NCBI GenBank assembly: GCA_902783885.1
Contig: CACZSQ010000066.1
Span: forward strand, 1-40,257
Direction: 5' to 3'
Origin: an uncultured Bacteroidales bacterium
Lineage (GTDB): Bacteria; Bacteroidota; Bacteroidia; Bacteroidales; Bacteroidaceae
Length of the DNA: 40,257 bases
Below the pieces are notes generated by a model. That model saw only the letters and a list, made by a program, of their open reading frames with translations, made no database searches and was not told where the DNA came from. Positions 8,221-16,491 of the stretch are shown here, piece by piece (within the stretch, counting starts at the first letter, position 1; each line of letters starts with the position of its first letter). The translations under genes were made by a program, and so were the position numbers.

Positions 8221-9303
8221 TTAGAAAATTGCTACAGATTCCATTCCATATGTGAAGGAGACCGAGAATTCAGAACCTAAGAGTTTATTGTTGATAACCG
8301 TCGCTGTCTCGCTTCGGCCTGTTTCGGAGTCGTGAGCGCTGTAGCTATAGCTCCACGAGGAGGGCATTTTACTTGTTGAATACAGATGAAAGTCGTAATT
8401 ATTTTCGGTTTCATCGAAGGTTGCGGAAAAGTTCTCATCTGTGGTTCTGGAGCCATTTATCCAATGTTGATTATCGGTAATGGAAGCGTGGAGAACCCGT
8501 CCGGGTTCGTAGCTCACGTCGAGGGTGACATCAACATCTATAGTCCTTCGCGAACCGTTTTCAGTATTCTCAACATGATGGAGAGTGTATCTGTGAATTT
8601 TATCTCCCAACTTCCCAGTAAAAACACAGTCTTTTGTACCAGAGGTAGAGCCTCCAATGCCCCCGCCTTCTGTAATCCATGGATCCTCTTCATCGGAATA
8701 GATTGTTTTGATATTGGCAGACAGGGAGGCAACAGCTTCAATTGTTTTGAAACACTCATCGCCAGGCTGTTCAATGGGGATGTTAGCCGTTGTACCATTA
8801 GGATAGGTGACGTGTAAGACGTCATGTCGCCAAAAAACGGTGTTGTTCCGGCTTACTTTGATTTTGAACTGATCGCCCTCCTCAACCTCCAACCAATCCT
8901 GTTCGTGCGTAATCGCAGAACCTTCTGGAAGATTTAAGGTCCAGTCAATTCCTTTAGCGGATATAACCTCGGAAGTGGGCTCTGTGACATCGTCATCATA
9001 GGTTTCGACATACTCGGTTTTCTTCACGTATTTCATGAGTGAGATGTCATCGATCCTGTCTGTGAAATCAGCATATCCACCACCCATACTGAGAATCTGA
9101 CACACATAATCTTTGTGTTCAATCCCATTAAGGTCTGTCTTCAAAAAGGAAAGTTCTTGTACGTAAACATAAGGGATACGTATCACTTCACCATTATTCT
9201 TATGGATTTCCCAATAATGCTTAGTGGCGGGTATTTGTCCAGCCTGTGTCCATTGACAGAAGCCAAAGAGCAGGAGAAGGAGTGTATTACGGAATAACTT
9301 CAT
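8221..9303 (-). CDS. Exported protein with BACON-like domain
   Basis: The 360-residue protein has a signal peptide (cleavage near TQAG, about residue 22). A region of about 25-95 contains the phrase YWEIHKNNGEVIRIPYVYVQELSF, which echoes a motif in the next gene upstream. A BACON-like segment lies at about 145-190: a DWLEVEEGD turn, SRNNTVFWRHDVLHVTY, and IPIEQPG at the end. BACON domains are Ig-like modules of Bacteroidetes secreted proteins often linked to glycan or mucin binding. The rest is unassigned. The start codon overlaps the stop of the sorting-domain gene by 4 bp, so the two are probably co-translated. Confidence 0.6.
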   Translation of the reverse strand: MKLFRNTLLLLLFGFCQWTQAGQIPATKHYWEIHKNNGEVIRIPYVYVQELSFLKTDLNGIEHKDYVCQILSMGGGYADFTDRIDDISLMKYVKKTEYVETYDDDVTEPTSEVISAKGIDWTLNLPEGSAITHEQDWLEVEEGDQFKIKVSRNNTVFWRHDVLHVTYPNGTTANIPIEQPGDECFKTIEAVASLSANIKTIYSDEEDPWITEGGGIGGSTSGTKDCVFTGKLGDKIHRYTLHHVENTENGSRRTIDVDVTLDVSYEPGRVLHASITDNQHWINGSRTTDENFSATFDETENNYDFHLYSTSKMPSSWSYSYSAHDSETGRSETATVINNKLLGSEFSVSFTYGMESVAIF

Positions 9304-9773
9304 CGTTTTTGAATTTTAAAGGTTTGATGATTGTTTTGGATGACATACACTCCTGCTGGGAGTGAACGTAACGACAGGGTGAAAGGTATTCCGCGTTCCA
9401 CGATGCCCTGTGCCATCAAGACCCCTGAGCTGTTATAGAGTCTAACGGGCGAGCCCTCTTGGAGGCCATAAAGAATCACCTGACCATCCTTTTCTTCTAT
9501 TCCCACCTTGTCTGCGACAGCTTCTACAGCATCAGAAGAACCATCGTTGTAGGAGAAACTCTCGAAGTCATCGAGTAAAATAGAAACATCTTCTTGTTCA
9601 TAGTAAATCTGGATACTTTCTCTCCCAAAATACACATGAGGGTTTTGTGCAAGGGAGAAATACGTCAGCTTACCGTTTTTAGTTTTTGCTACTAAACTAC
9701 GTTGAGCATAAGTCTGTTGCCCGCATAGAACAAAAATGATTATCAAAAGTAGTTTTCTCATATCCGAAGTCAT
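9300..9773 (-). CDS. Small exported protein with type IX sorting-like C-terminus
   Basis: This 157-residue protein has a signal peptide (core LLLIIIFVLCG, cleavage near YAQ). A domain of the form NGKLTYFSLAQNPHVYFG... follows, which is common in Prevotella, and then a C-terminal stretch GSPVRLYNSSGVLMAQG ... SLPAGVYVIQ ... IQKR. That ending resembles the type A C-terminal sorting domain used by the type IX secretion system. The start may be the internal Met at residue 5 (9761). It starts 3 bp after the stop of the membrane-protein gene. Function unknown; export is the only safe inference. Confidence 0.65.
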   Translation of the reverse strand: MTSDMRKLLLIIIFVLCGQQTYAQRSLVAKTKNGKLTYFSLAQNPHVYFGRESIQIYYEQEDVSILLDDFESFSYNDGSSDAVEAVADKVGIEEKDGQVILYGLQEGSPVRLYNSSGVLMAQGIVERGIPFTLSLRSLPAGVYVIQNNHQTFKIQKR

Positions 9774-9776
9774 ATT

Positions 9777-10403
9777 TTAATCTTTGCGGGTGAAGGTGTC
9801 GCCAAAACCACGCTCATAGCTGTGGCCATCGCTGCCTGAATAGGAGCCGAAGCCCGTGTCCGTGATGACAGTTCCATCGGAGAGCTCAAATTTCTCGGGC
9901 CCAGAGGAGGGACGTGGAGCCTGCGATGTCACACGTGTGTTGTCTTCCACCCACCATCCCATGAGTTTACCAGCAACCCAAAGAGCAAGCAAGATAACAA
10001 GTCCGAAGAAGAACAACATTGCCAGATAAATACCAATGATGTAAGGAACAAACACACAAACAAGTGCCAACAATGTGGTCAACACCTTGTTGGCGATGGT
10101 AAATTCACCAGATTTATACATAGGCAACAACATCCAGACTGCATAGGCTAGCAGACCAAGGGAGCCGATATTAGTAATCACCTGCATAAGGATATTCTGC
10201 GTCTTCAAGTTGCTCACGAACAACTGGAATATCACGATAAACGTACACACTACCATGCCTGTAATGAGGCCTAAGGAGGCAAAAGTAATCGCATAGTCTT
10301 TGTTTTCACGAACTTCTGTTTCTTCACGACGGAGATTCACATTCTCTTGAACCTTTTGAATCCATTCTTTGATTTTCATAGTTGTAAAGGAGTTTATTTG
10401 CAT
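9777..10403 (-). CDS. Membrane protein of unknown function
   Basis: The 208-residue product has four likely transmembrane segments (about 43-63, 79-97, 108-128, 130-148) between a charged N-terminus and a Ser/Gly-rich soluble C-terminal tail (about 155-208). I recognise no family. A second Met at residue 9 (KIKEWIQK follows) is an alternative start. It is the first gene of the minus-strand group 10403-5245 and is divergent from the membrane-anchored regulator-like gene at 10613, with a promoter-like element between them. Confidence 0.65.
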   Translation of the reverse strand: MQINSFTTMKIKEWIQKVQENVNLRREETEVRENKDYAITFASLGLITGMVVCTFIVIFQLFVSNLKTQNILMQVITNIGSLGLLAYAVWMLLPMYKSGEFTIANKVLTTLLALVCVFVPYIIGIYLAMLFFFGLVILLALWVAGKLMGWWVEDNTRVTSQAPRPSSGPEKFELSDGTVITDTGFGSYSGSDGHSYERGFGDTFTRKD

Positions 10404-10419
10404 TCTAATCTAATCGGTG

Positions 10420-10427
10420 CAAAGTTA
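10420..10427 (-). promoter_or_regulatory. -7 element for the minus-strand exported-protein group
   Basis: TAACTTTG on the minus strand matches TAnnTTTG and lies 17 bp before the start codon of the membrane protein. No clear -33 element is seen. Confidence 0.45.
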
Positions 10428-10531
10428 CTATGATTTCTATTTATTGAACATGGCATTTTTATGGCATATAGTGAAGGGACCATGTCTTTTTTATGCCAAA
10501 CACACATTTTTCACCTCATATACTTGTTTTT

Positions 10532-10563
10532 TTTGCATTCGTGATGATTGTTTCATATCTTTG
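10532..10563 (+). promoter_or_regulatory. Bacteroidetes-type promoter for the membrane-anchored regulator
   Basis: TTTG (10532-10535) and TATCTTTG (10556-10563) are separated by 20 bp, the ideal -33/-7 arrangement. The start codon lies 49 bp downstream. Confidence 0.7.
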
Positions 10564-10612
10564 CACAGCGAAAAATGAATGTTGAAAGGATTATATCTAA
10601 TAAAAATTAATT

Positions 10613-11566
10613 ATGGAGTACGAGAAACTGTGTCGTGCGGTAGAAGAACAACTACATCGTGAGATGCACACACCTGCTGACTTCGAATATCTGTCCGAGC
10701 AATTGCAGAAGAAGACAGGAAGTTCGGTAAGTAGCACCACGCTCATGCGCCTATGGGGTTATCGTCCATCAGTAACGGTGCGCATAAGTACGCTCGATAT
10801 TCTGGCACATTTCATTGGCTACGAAGACTATACGCATTTCAGTCGTGCGTGTATGGAAGGGGAGGTACAGGAAGACACTGCTCAAGTTGTCGAGGAGGAG
10901 GACAGAGGGGCGCATCATCGTTTTCGTCACGGATACATCGTAGCAGCATTGGCCATCATTGTGGTCTGTGCAGGGCTCCTTATTTATTACAAGATTCATT
11001 TTAGCCAGCAAACTGAGCCTAACAGCGAGCAGACACAGCAGCCTCAACCCCACTTCATCACAAATCTGTCCGAACTGAGCAACAACCGGAAATATCTCAT
11101 TCATACACGTCAAGATTGTCGGGGCGTATTAGGCCTTTGCGGCCGCCATCTGGCCAGCACTTACGGAATCTCTCGTTTTTACCGTTGCGAGGAACCATCA
11201 CCTTTTGCACTGATTCAATACGAAGGTAACTATTACATCTATAGTGTACAGGAAAACCATTTTATCAACGTCTTATTATACTTAACGAATGAACCCCTAC
11301 GACAAGATTTTGGTGAGAAGAACTGGTGTGCCTTTGATATCCGTCCTGAGAGAGGTGGATTTGTCTTCGACTTTAGGTCTAACACAAGAAAATATACGCT
11401 GAACGTGAATGCCGGGGACGGCATCATCATTGATGATTGGGGAGCCTCCATCAGTGCCTATGATGACGGCAATCTGTTTACACTGGAAGACGTTGGACCC
11501 TTTGATCCCACGGAGGCAATAACCTTATTAGAAGACTCCAAATTGGAAGCCACCTCTGCTCGTTAA
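10613..11566 (+). CDS. Membrane-anchored DNA-binding-like protein with ligand-binding-like C-terminus
   Basis: The 317-residue protein falls into three parts. Residues 1-80 carry a pattern widespread in Bacteroidetes: DFEYLSEQLQKKTG, SVSSTTLMRLWGYR, STLDILAHFIGYEDYTHF. I read this as a helix-turn-helix-like, DNA-binding domain. One transmembrane helix follows (about 107-126). The C-terminal part (about 148-317), outside the cytoplasm if the N-terminus is inside, starts ITNLSELSNNRKYLIHT and resembles a beta-trefoil/ricin-like module found in Prevotella proteins. This suggests one-component transmembrane sensing. It is divergent from the exported-protein group and could control it. No target site is proven. 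Confidence 0.6.
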   Translation: MEYEKLCRAVEEQLHREMHTPADFEYLSEQLQKKTGSSVSSTTLMRLWGYRPSVTVRISTLDILAHFIGYEDYTHFSRACMEGEVQEDTAQVVEEEDRGAHHRFRHGYIVAALAIIVVCAGLLIYYKIHFSQQTEPNSEQTQQPQPHFITNLSELSNNRKYLIHTRQDCRGVLGLCGRHLASTYGISRFYRCEEPSPFALIQYEGNYYIYSVQENHFINVLLYLTNEPLRQDFGEKNWCAFDIRPERGGFVFDFRSNTRKYTLNVNAGDGIIIDDWGASISAYDDGNLFTLEDVGPFDPTEAITLLEDSKLEATSAR

Positions 11567-11666
11567 GGGACCTGTTGGGGGTGTGAATGATGGACAAAAG
11601 TAGTAAGCTGGATACTGAAAATGAAAAGTTTTTTCATCCAAGAAGTATTTTCAGCATATTTTTAAT

Positions 11667-11674
11667 TACTTTTG
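11667..11674 (+). promoter_or_regulatory. -7 element for dgt
   Basis: TACTTTTG matches the Bacteroidetes -7 consensus. It lies upstream of the ATG at 11732 and overlaps the TTG at 11672, which argues that the TTG is not the real start. Confidence 0.5.
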
Positions 11675-11731
11675 CAACCTCATATCACCCTTTTTGCACT
11701 TTTTCCTATCACAAGGAATCATAACTTGACG

Positions 11732-13090
11732 ATGGATTGGACCCAACTTCTCAGCAGCAAACGTTTAGGTCTGGAGAGCCGGCAGCAACGGCGCGACGAC
11801 CGCACGGAATTTCAACGCGACTATGACCGCCTCATCTTCTCTGCGCCTTTCCGCAGGCTACAGAACAAGACACAGGTGTTCCCTCTACCAGGTAACATCT
11901 TTGTACACAACAGGTTGACACACAGCCTGGAGGTGTCGAGCGTGGGGCGCTCGCTGGGTAACGACAGCGCCAGGATGCTGCTGGAAAAGCATCCTGAACT
12001 GGAGCACACTCACCTGACGGAACTGGGAAGCATCGTCAGCGCGGCCTGCTTGGCGCATGACCTGGGGAATCCGCCTTTCGGACATTCGGGTGAACGCGCC
12101 ATCGCCACCTACTTCAGTGAGGGCGCCGGTCGATGGCTGCAGGACTACAAAGACCCTGAGACAGGCGACAGCCTGACGGCAACACAATGGAACGACCTCA
12201 CGCACTTTGACGGCAACGCAAATGCCTTCCGCCTGCTGACGCATCACTTCGAGGGACGCCGACCGGGTGGCTTTGTCATGACCTACAGCACGCTGGCCAG
12301 CATCGTCAAATACCCTTTCTCCAGCGACTTGGCCGGCACTCATCAGAAATTCGGTTTCTTCGATGCCGAGCGCAACGACTATCTGAAGATAGCCGAGGAG
12401 CTGGGCATACAAAGGCTCGACAGCGAGCCCGGCACGCTACGCTACGCCCGATTCCCGCTGGCATACCTGGTGGAAGCCGCTGACGACATCTGCTACGAAA
12501 TCATGGACATAGAGGATGCTCACAAGCTGAAAATCCTCTCCACAGCCGACACCAAGGAGCTGCTGATGGCCTACTTCACTGCCGAGCGACGCCAGGAAAT
12601 CGAAGAGAATCTGTCGCGACTCGACGTGTATGACGTCAACGAACAGATTGTCTATCTGCGCTCCAGCGTCATCAACACCTTGGAAGGTGAATGCGTGCAG
12701 GCATTTGTGGAACACGAGGAAGAAATCCTTCGCGGCAACTTTAAGGGAACACTGATAGAGCATATTTCCGAGACCCCGAAGAAAGCGTATGAAACATGTG
12801 TGAGCACAAGCTACGGACATATCTACCATTCCAAGGATGTCGTGGATATCGAACTGGCCGGCTTCCGCATCATGACATCGCTGATTCACGAGATGGTGGA
12901 AGCGGTCATGCACCCCGATAAAGCATACTCGCAACTGCTCATGAACCGCGTGTCAAGACAATACCAGATCAGGGCTCCACGCCTCTATGACCGGCTGATG
13001 GCCGTCCTCGACTACATCTCTGGCATGACGGATATCTATGCCCTTGACCTCTATAGGAAAATCAACGGGATGAGCTTTCCCATCATCTAA
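11732..13090 (+). CDS. dgt: Deoxyguanosinetriphosphate triphosphohydrolase
   Basis: This HD-domain enzyme cleaves dGTP (or other dNTPs) to the deoxynucleoside and triphosphate and so trims dNTP pools. The metal-binding HD pair is seen at residues 109-110 in CLAHDLGNPPFGHSGE; an upstream RLTHSLEVSSVGR supplies the first conserved His and Arg, and YLVEAADDICYEIMDIEDA supplies the later Asp. The ATG at 11732 (start MDWTQLLSS) gives 452 residues, the usual size. A 20-codon extension to a TTG at 11672 is open but overlaps the promoter. It is followed 10 bp later by the secreted DUF6250-like gene. Confidence 0.95.
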   Translation: MDWTQLLSSKRLGLESRQQRRDDRTEFQRDYDRLIFSAPFRRLQNKTQVFPLPGNIFVHNRLTHSLEVSSVGRSLGNDSARMLLEKHPELEHTHLTELGSIVSAACLAHDLGNPPFGHSGERAIATYFSEGAGRWLQDYKDPETGDSLTATQWNDLTHFDGNANAFRLLTHHFEGRRPGGFVMTYSTLASIVKYPFSSDLAGTHQKFGFFDAERNDYLKIAEELGIQRLDSEPGTLRYARFPLAYLVEAADDICYEIMDIEDAHKLKILSTADTKELLMAYFTAERRQEIEENLSRLDVYDVNEQIVYLRSSVINTLEGECVQAFVEHEEEILRGNFKGTLIEHISETPKKAYETCVSTSYGHIYHSKDVVDIELAGFRIMTSLIHEMVEAVMHPDKAYSQLLMNRVSRQYQIRAPRLYDRLMAVLDYISGMTDIYALDLYRKINGMSFPII

Positions 13091-13100
13091 CTGAAAGATC

Positions 13101-13811
13101 ATGAAAGCGCTTCGTTGGCTGACATACCGTCTGTGGGGCTACGCTCTGTGCCTGCTCTGTGCCACAGCATCCCTGAGCGCACAGACAACGCCCTGGCTCA
13201 TCGAGGCTGAATCGCCTCAGACACGGGTCTTGCTCAGAAACGACACGCTGGACATCATCGCCCCGAAGGGTCTCTCGCTATGGCGGAATCGGCAAATGAA
13301 AGCGCCATGCACAATTGAATATCAGGCTTGTGTGGTGGTGGCTGACGGTACTTACGACCGCCTTTCGGACCTGAACTGCTTCTGGATGGCCAGCAACCCG
13401 AATGACAGTTCGTCGCCCATGCGAGGCAACCAACAGCGGGGAGGGCGGTTTCCGGAGAGCTATCGGTTGCAATGCTATTATCTTGGCTACGGAGGCAACT
13501 ACAATACCACCACACGCTTCCGTCGCTACACAGGGGACACGCTGGCAGTTCATGATGAGAACCACAGGCCACCCATCCTGAAAGAATATACCGACACGGA
13601 ACATCTGCTGAAGCCTAACCAATGGTATCATATTCGCATCGAGGTGGATGAGCAGGGTCGTAACCGCTTCTTTGTCAACGACGAACTGATCATTGACTAT
13701 CTCGATCCGACGCCGCTCTTGAGCGGTTGGTTCGCCTTTCGGACAACGTGGAGTCACACACGCCTCACAGGCTTCAGAGTGACCCAAAAAGATAAAAAAA
13801 CAAAACAGTGA
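13101..13811 (+). CDS. Secreted DUF6250-like protein with concanavalin-like fold
   Basis: The 236-residue protein has a signal peptide (cleavage near LSAQ, residue 28) followed by a single beta-sandwich-like domain. Conserved-looking features are SDLNCFWMASNP, GNYNTTTRFRRY, HLLKPNQWYHIRIEVDEQGRNRFFVNDELIIDY and SGWFAFRTTWSHTRLTGF. This matches the pattern of DUF6250 proteins of Bacteroidetes, which have a laminin-G/concanavalin-like fold and are often found near polysaccharide-degrading genes. No PUL genes are seen here, so a glycan-binding or lyase role is only a guess. It starts 10 bp after dgt. Confidence 0.65.
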   Translation: MKALRWLTYRLWGYALCLLCATASLSAQTTPWLIEAESPQTRVLLRNDTLDIIAPKGLSLWRNRQMKAPCTIEYQACVVVADGTYDRLSDLNCFWMASNPNDSSSPMRGNQQRGGRFPESYRLQCYYLGYGGNYNTTTRFRRYTGDTLAVHDENHRPPILKEYTDTEHLLKPNQWYHIRIEVDEQGRNRFFVNDELIIDYLDPTPLLSGWFAFRTTWSHTRLTGFRVTQKDKKTKQ

Positions 13812-13878
13812 AGGGTTTTCTCGCGAATTTCATGTATCTTCGCAGCGAAATACATCAGTTGAAGCAAGAAATAACTCT

Positions 13879-15912
13879 GTGGAACAGTATTTTGATGTCA
13901 TAGTCATTGGTGCCGGACATGCAGGCTGCGAGGCAGCACATGCGGCAGCACGCGTGGGAGCGAAAACGCTCCTCATCACTATGGACATGAACAAAATAGC
14001 ACAGATGTCCTGTAACCCCGCCATCGGAGGAATAGCCAAAGGACAGATTGTCAGAGAGATAGACGCTCTTGGCGGTGCTATGGGACGTGTCACGGATGCC
14101 ACCACAATCCAGTTCCGGATGCTCAATCGTTCCAAGGGACCGGCCATGTGGAGCCCACGCGCTCAGTGCGACCGTGGAAAGTTCATCTGGGCCTGGCGCG
14201 AAGTCGTGGAGAACACACCCAACCTGCATATCTGGCAAGACCAGGTGCGCAGACTGCTCGTGGACTCCTCCCCTCATGGAGGCCGGGAGGGGGCCATTGC
14301 TACTGGTGTAGAAACCTACCTCGGCATGACCTTTAAGGCCAAGAGCATCGTTCTCACCGCAGGCACATTCCTAAATGGCTTGATGCACATCGGGCGCGTG
14401 AAACTGCCTGGTGGCCGCTGTGCTGAACCACCCTCTCTGGAGCTGGCTGAGAGTATTGCTCAGCATGGTATCCGAGTCGCTCGCATGAAGACCGGCACTC
14501 CCGTTCGCATCGATGCCCGCAGCGTCGATTTCTCCTTGATGACCGAGCAACCAGGTGACACAGAAGGAAGGAGATTTTCGTATATGTCCTCTCCAGACTC
14601 TTCCTCTGCCCTCCCTATAAGGGAGGGAACAAAATCTTTTGCAAGCAGGAAGCTCTCATCTACAGAGAAATCTTTGGAATACAGCAATCCTTCATCCTCA
14701 ATGGTAAACGCCCCCTCCCTCATAGGGAGAACGGAGGGTAGGTCTTCTCTTCCATGCTGGATTACCTACACCAATGAAGCCGTGCATGAAAGGTTGCGAG
14801 CCGGGTTGCCTGACTCACCGCTCTACAACGGACAGATACAGAGCATAGGCCCACGCTACTGCCCCAGCATTGAAACCAAACTCGTCACCTTCCCAGACAA
14901 GGATCAGCACCAGCTGTTCCTCGAACCGGAAGGTACAAGCACAAATGAATATTACCTTAACGGCTTCTCTTCCTCTTTGCCCATCGACGTGCAGATAGAG
15001 GCGCTGAAGCTGATTCCTGCCTTCCGTAATCTGGAAATATTTCGTCCCGGATATGCCATCGAGTACGATTTCTTCGACCCCACACAGCTCCACCATTCAC
15101 TGGAGTCGCGGGTCATCAGCGGACTCTATCTGGCAGGGCAGGTCAACGGCACTACCGGTTACGAGGAAGCTGCGGGTCAAGGACTTGTCGCCGGCATCAA
15201 TGCAGCGCGCCATTGCACTGGACAAGAACCCCTTGTACTGAAACGTGATGAGGCTTATATCGGCGTGCTCATCGATGACCTCGTATGCAAGGGCGTAGAT
15301 GAGCCTTATCGAATGTTCACCAGCCGTGCCGAATACCGCATTCTGCTGCGACAGGACAATGCTGACGCACGCCTGACCAAGATAGGATTTGACATGGGCG
15401 TAGCCACAACGGAACGCCTCCGTTATTACGAAGAAAAGGCCGAGGCTGTGCGGCGCATCATCGATTTTGCAGACAACGAATCAGTGAAGATGAACGAGGT
15501 CAACGCACTTCTAGAGAGCCTCGGAACAGCGCCCCTGACACGAGGTTGTAAACTCATGGAATTGCTTGGGCGTCCACAGCTGACCTTTAGGAACCTCTCC
15601 CCTGCCCTACCCCGATTACAAGCATTTTTGCAGAACATTCAGGAGCGACGTGAAGAAATCATTGAAGAGGCAGAAATAGAAATTAAATACAAAGGTTATA
15701 TCCAACGCGAACTGGAACAGGCAGGCAAAATGCACCGACTCGAAGATATCCGCATTCGCGGTCGTTTTGACTACAGCTCACTGCAATCCATCTCCACGGA
15801 AGGACGCCAGAAACTGATGAAACACGATCCCGAAACCTTGGGGCAAGCCTCACGCATACCTGGTGTTTCACCCTCTGACATCAATGTTCTGCTGGTATTG
15901 CTCGGACGATAA
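13879..15912 (+). CDS. mnmG: tRNA uridine 5-carboxymethylaminomethyl modification enzyme MnmG (GidA)
   Basis: With MnmE this FAD protein makes cmnm5U34 in tRNAs reading split codon boxes. The GTG start at 13879 is followed directly by the FAD-binding VIGAGHAGCEAA (about 8-19). Other family motifs are CNPAIGGIAKG, GTPVRID, CPSIETK and GQVNGTTGYEEAAGQG. At 677 residues it is longer than the usual 620-630. Residues 237-290, between FSYM and LPCWITYTN, form an inserted Ser-rich segment of about 45 extra residues encoded by a pair of palindromic repeats (14609-14738). The frame is kept. It heads the mnmG-apt-uvrC-dtd group; a TATCTTCG element at 13836 may be its -7 box. Confidence 0.95.
   Translation: MEQYFDVIVIGAGHAGCEAAHAAARVGAKTLLITMDMNKIAQMSCNPAIGGIAKGQIVREIDALGGAMGRVTDATTIQFRMLNRSKGPAMWSPRAQCDRGKFIWAWREVVENTPNLHIWQDQVRRLLVDSSPHGGREGAIATGVETYLGMTFKAKSIVLTAGTFLNGLMHIGRVKLPGGRCAEPPSLELAESIAQHGIRVARMKTGTPVRIDARSVDFSLMTEQPGDTEGRRFSYMSSPDSSSALPIREGTKSFASRKLSSTEKSLEYSNPSSSMVNAPSLIGRTEGRSSLPCWITYTNEAVHERLRAGLPDSPLYNGQIQSIGPRYCPSIETKLVTFPDKDQHQLFLEPEGTSTNEYYLNGFSSSLPIDVQIEALKLIPAFRNLEIFRPGYAIEYDFFDPTQLHHSLESRVISGLYLAGQVNGTTGYEEAAGQGLVAGINAARHCTGQEPLVLKRDEAYIGVLIDDLVCKGVDEPYRMFTSRAEYRILLRQDNADARLTKIGFDMGVATTERLRYYEEKAEAVRRIIDFADNESVKMNEVNALLESLGTAPLTRGCKLMELLGRPQLTFRNLSPALPRLQAFLQNIQERREEIIEEAEIEIKYKGYIQRELEQAGKMHRLEDIRIRGRFDYSSLQSISTEGRQKLMKHDPETLGQASRIPGVSPSDINVLLVLLGR
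14609..14738. repeat. Pair of palindromic repeats inserted in mnmG
   Basis: Two related inverted repeats bracket the segment: CCCTCCCT-ATA-AGGGAGGG (14609-14627) and CTCCCT-CAT-AGGGAG (14715-14729), the second with an outer CCCTCC/GGAGGG pair to 14738. A similar palindrome occurs after dtd (18801). Together they account for the extra residues in MnmG. Target-site duplications cannot be fixed by eye. Confidence 0.7.
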
Positions 15913-15941
15913 GAAATAACAATCTTAAACAATCAAACGAT

Positions 15942-16469
15942 ATGGACAAACAACTCATTCTCGACAACCTTCGTTGTATTCCTGATTTTCCAAAGAAGGG
16001 GATTAACTTCCGTGACGTGACAACCCTTTACAAGAGTGCTGAATGTATGCGAGAGATGACAGAAGCTCTCTATGAATTGTACAAAGATAAAGGCATCACC
16101 AAGATTGTTGGCATAGAGAGCCGTGGCTTCGTGATGGCATCAGCATTGGCTGTGCGTCTGGGGGCTGGTGTTGTGCTCGCGCGAAAGCCCGGAAAGTTGC
16201 CCGCAACGGTCATCAAAGAATCTTTCTCCAAAGAATACGGAGTAGATACCGTAGAGATGCACATAGATGCTATTGACGAGAATGATGTCGTTCTCATCCA
16301 CGACGACTTGCTCGCCACAGGAGGTACTGCCATGGCAACTTATAAGCTGGTACAGCACTTTCACCCCAAGAAGACATACATCAACTTCATCATAGAAATC
16401 ACCGATGAGGGACTGCATGGCCGAGATATATTTAAAGGGATTGACCTCACGACACTCGTAACCATTTAA
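15942..16469 (+). CDS. apt: Adenine phosphoribosyltransferase
   Basis: The cytosolic 175-residue enzyme salvages adenine with PRPP to AMP. The PRPP-binding signature VVLIHDDLLATGGTAMA is intact at about residues 115-130, and the N-terminal IPDFPKKGINFRDVTTL and the flexible-loop phrase GFVMASALAVRLGAG fit the family. Length is normal. It begins 29 bp after mnmG and 22 bp before uvrC and is probably in the same transcript. The gap to uvrC contains a 14-bp perfect palindrome resembling parS. Confidence 0.96.
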   Translation: MDKQLILDNLRCIPDFPKKGINFRDVTTLYKSAECMREMTEALYELYKDKGITKIVGIESRGFVMASALAVRLGAGVVLARKPGKLPATVIKESFSKEYGVDTVEMHIDAIDENDVVLIHDDLLATGGTAMATYKLVQHFHPKKTYINFIIEITDEGLHGRDIFKGIDLTTLVTI

Positions 16470-16475
16470 CCAATC

Positions 16476-16491
16476 AGTTCCACGTGGAACA
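16476..16491. promoter_or_regulatory. parS-like ParB-binding site
   Basis: AGTTCCACGTGGAACA contains the 14-bp perfect palindrome GTTCCACGTGGAAC and differs at one edge base from the TGTTCCACGTGGAACA form of the parS sequence used for chromosome segregation in many bacteria. It sits directly before the uvrC start codon. A near copy lies at 17475. Binding is inferred from sequence similarity only. Confidence 0.65.

Noticed and set aside
11672..11731. Longer Dgt N-terminus from the TTG at 11672
   Set aside because: The TTG is part of the TACTTTTG promoter element; the ATG at 11732 gives the normal protein length.
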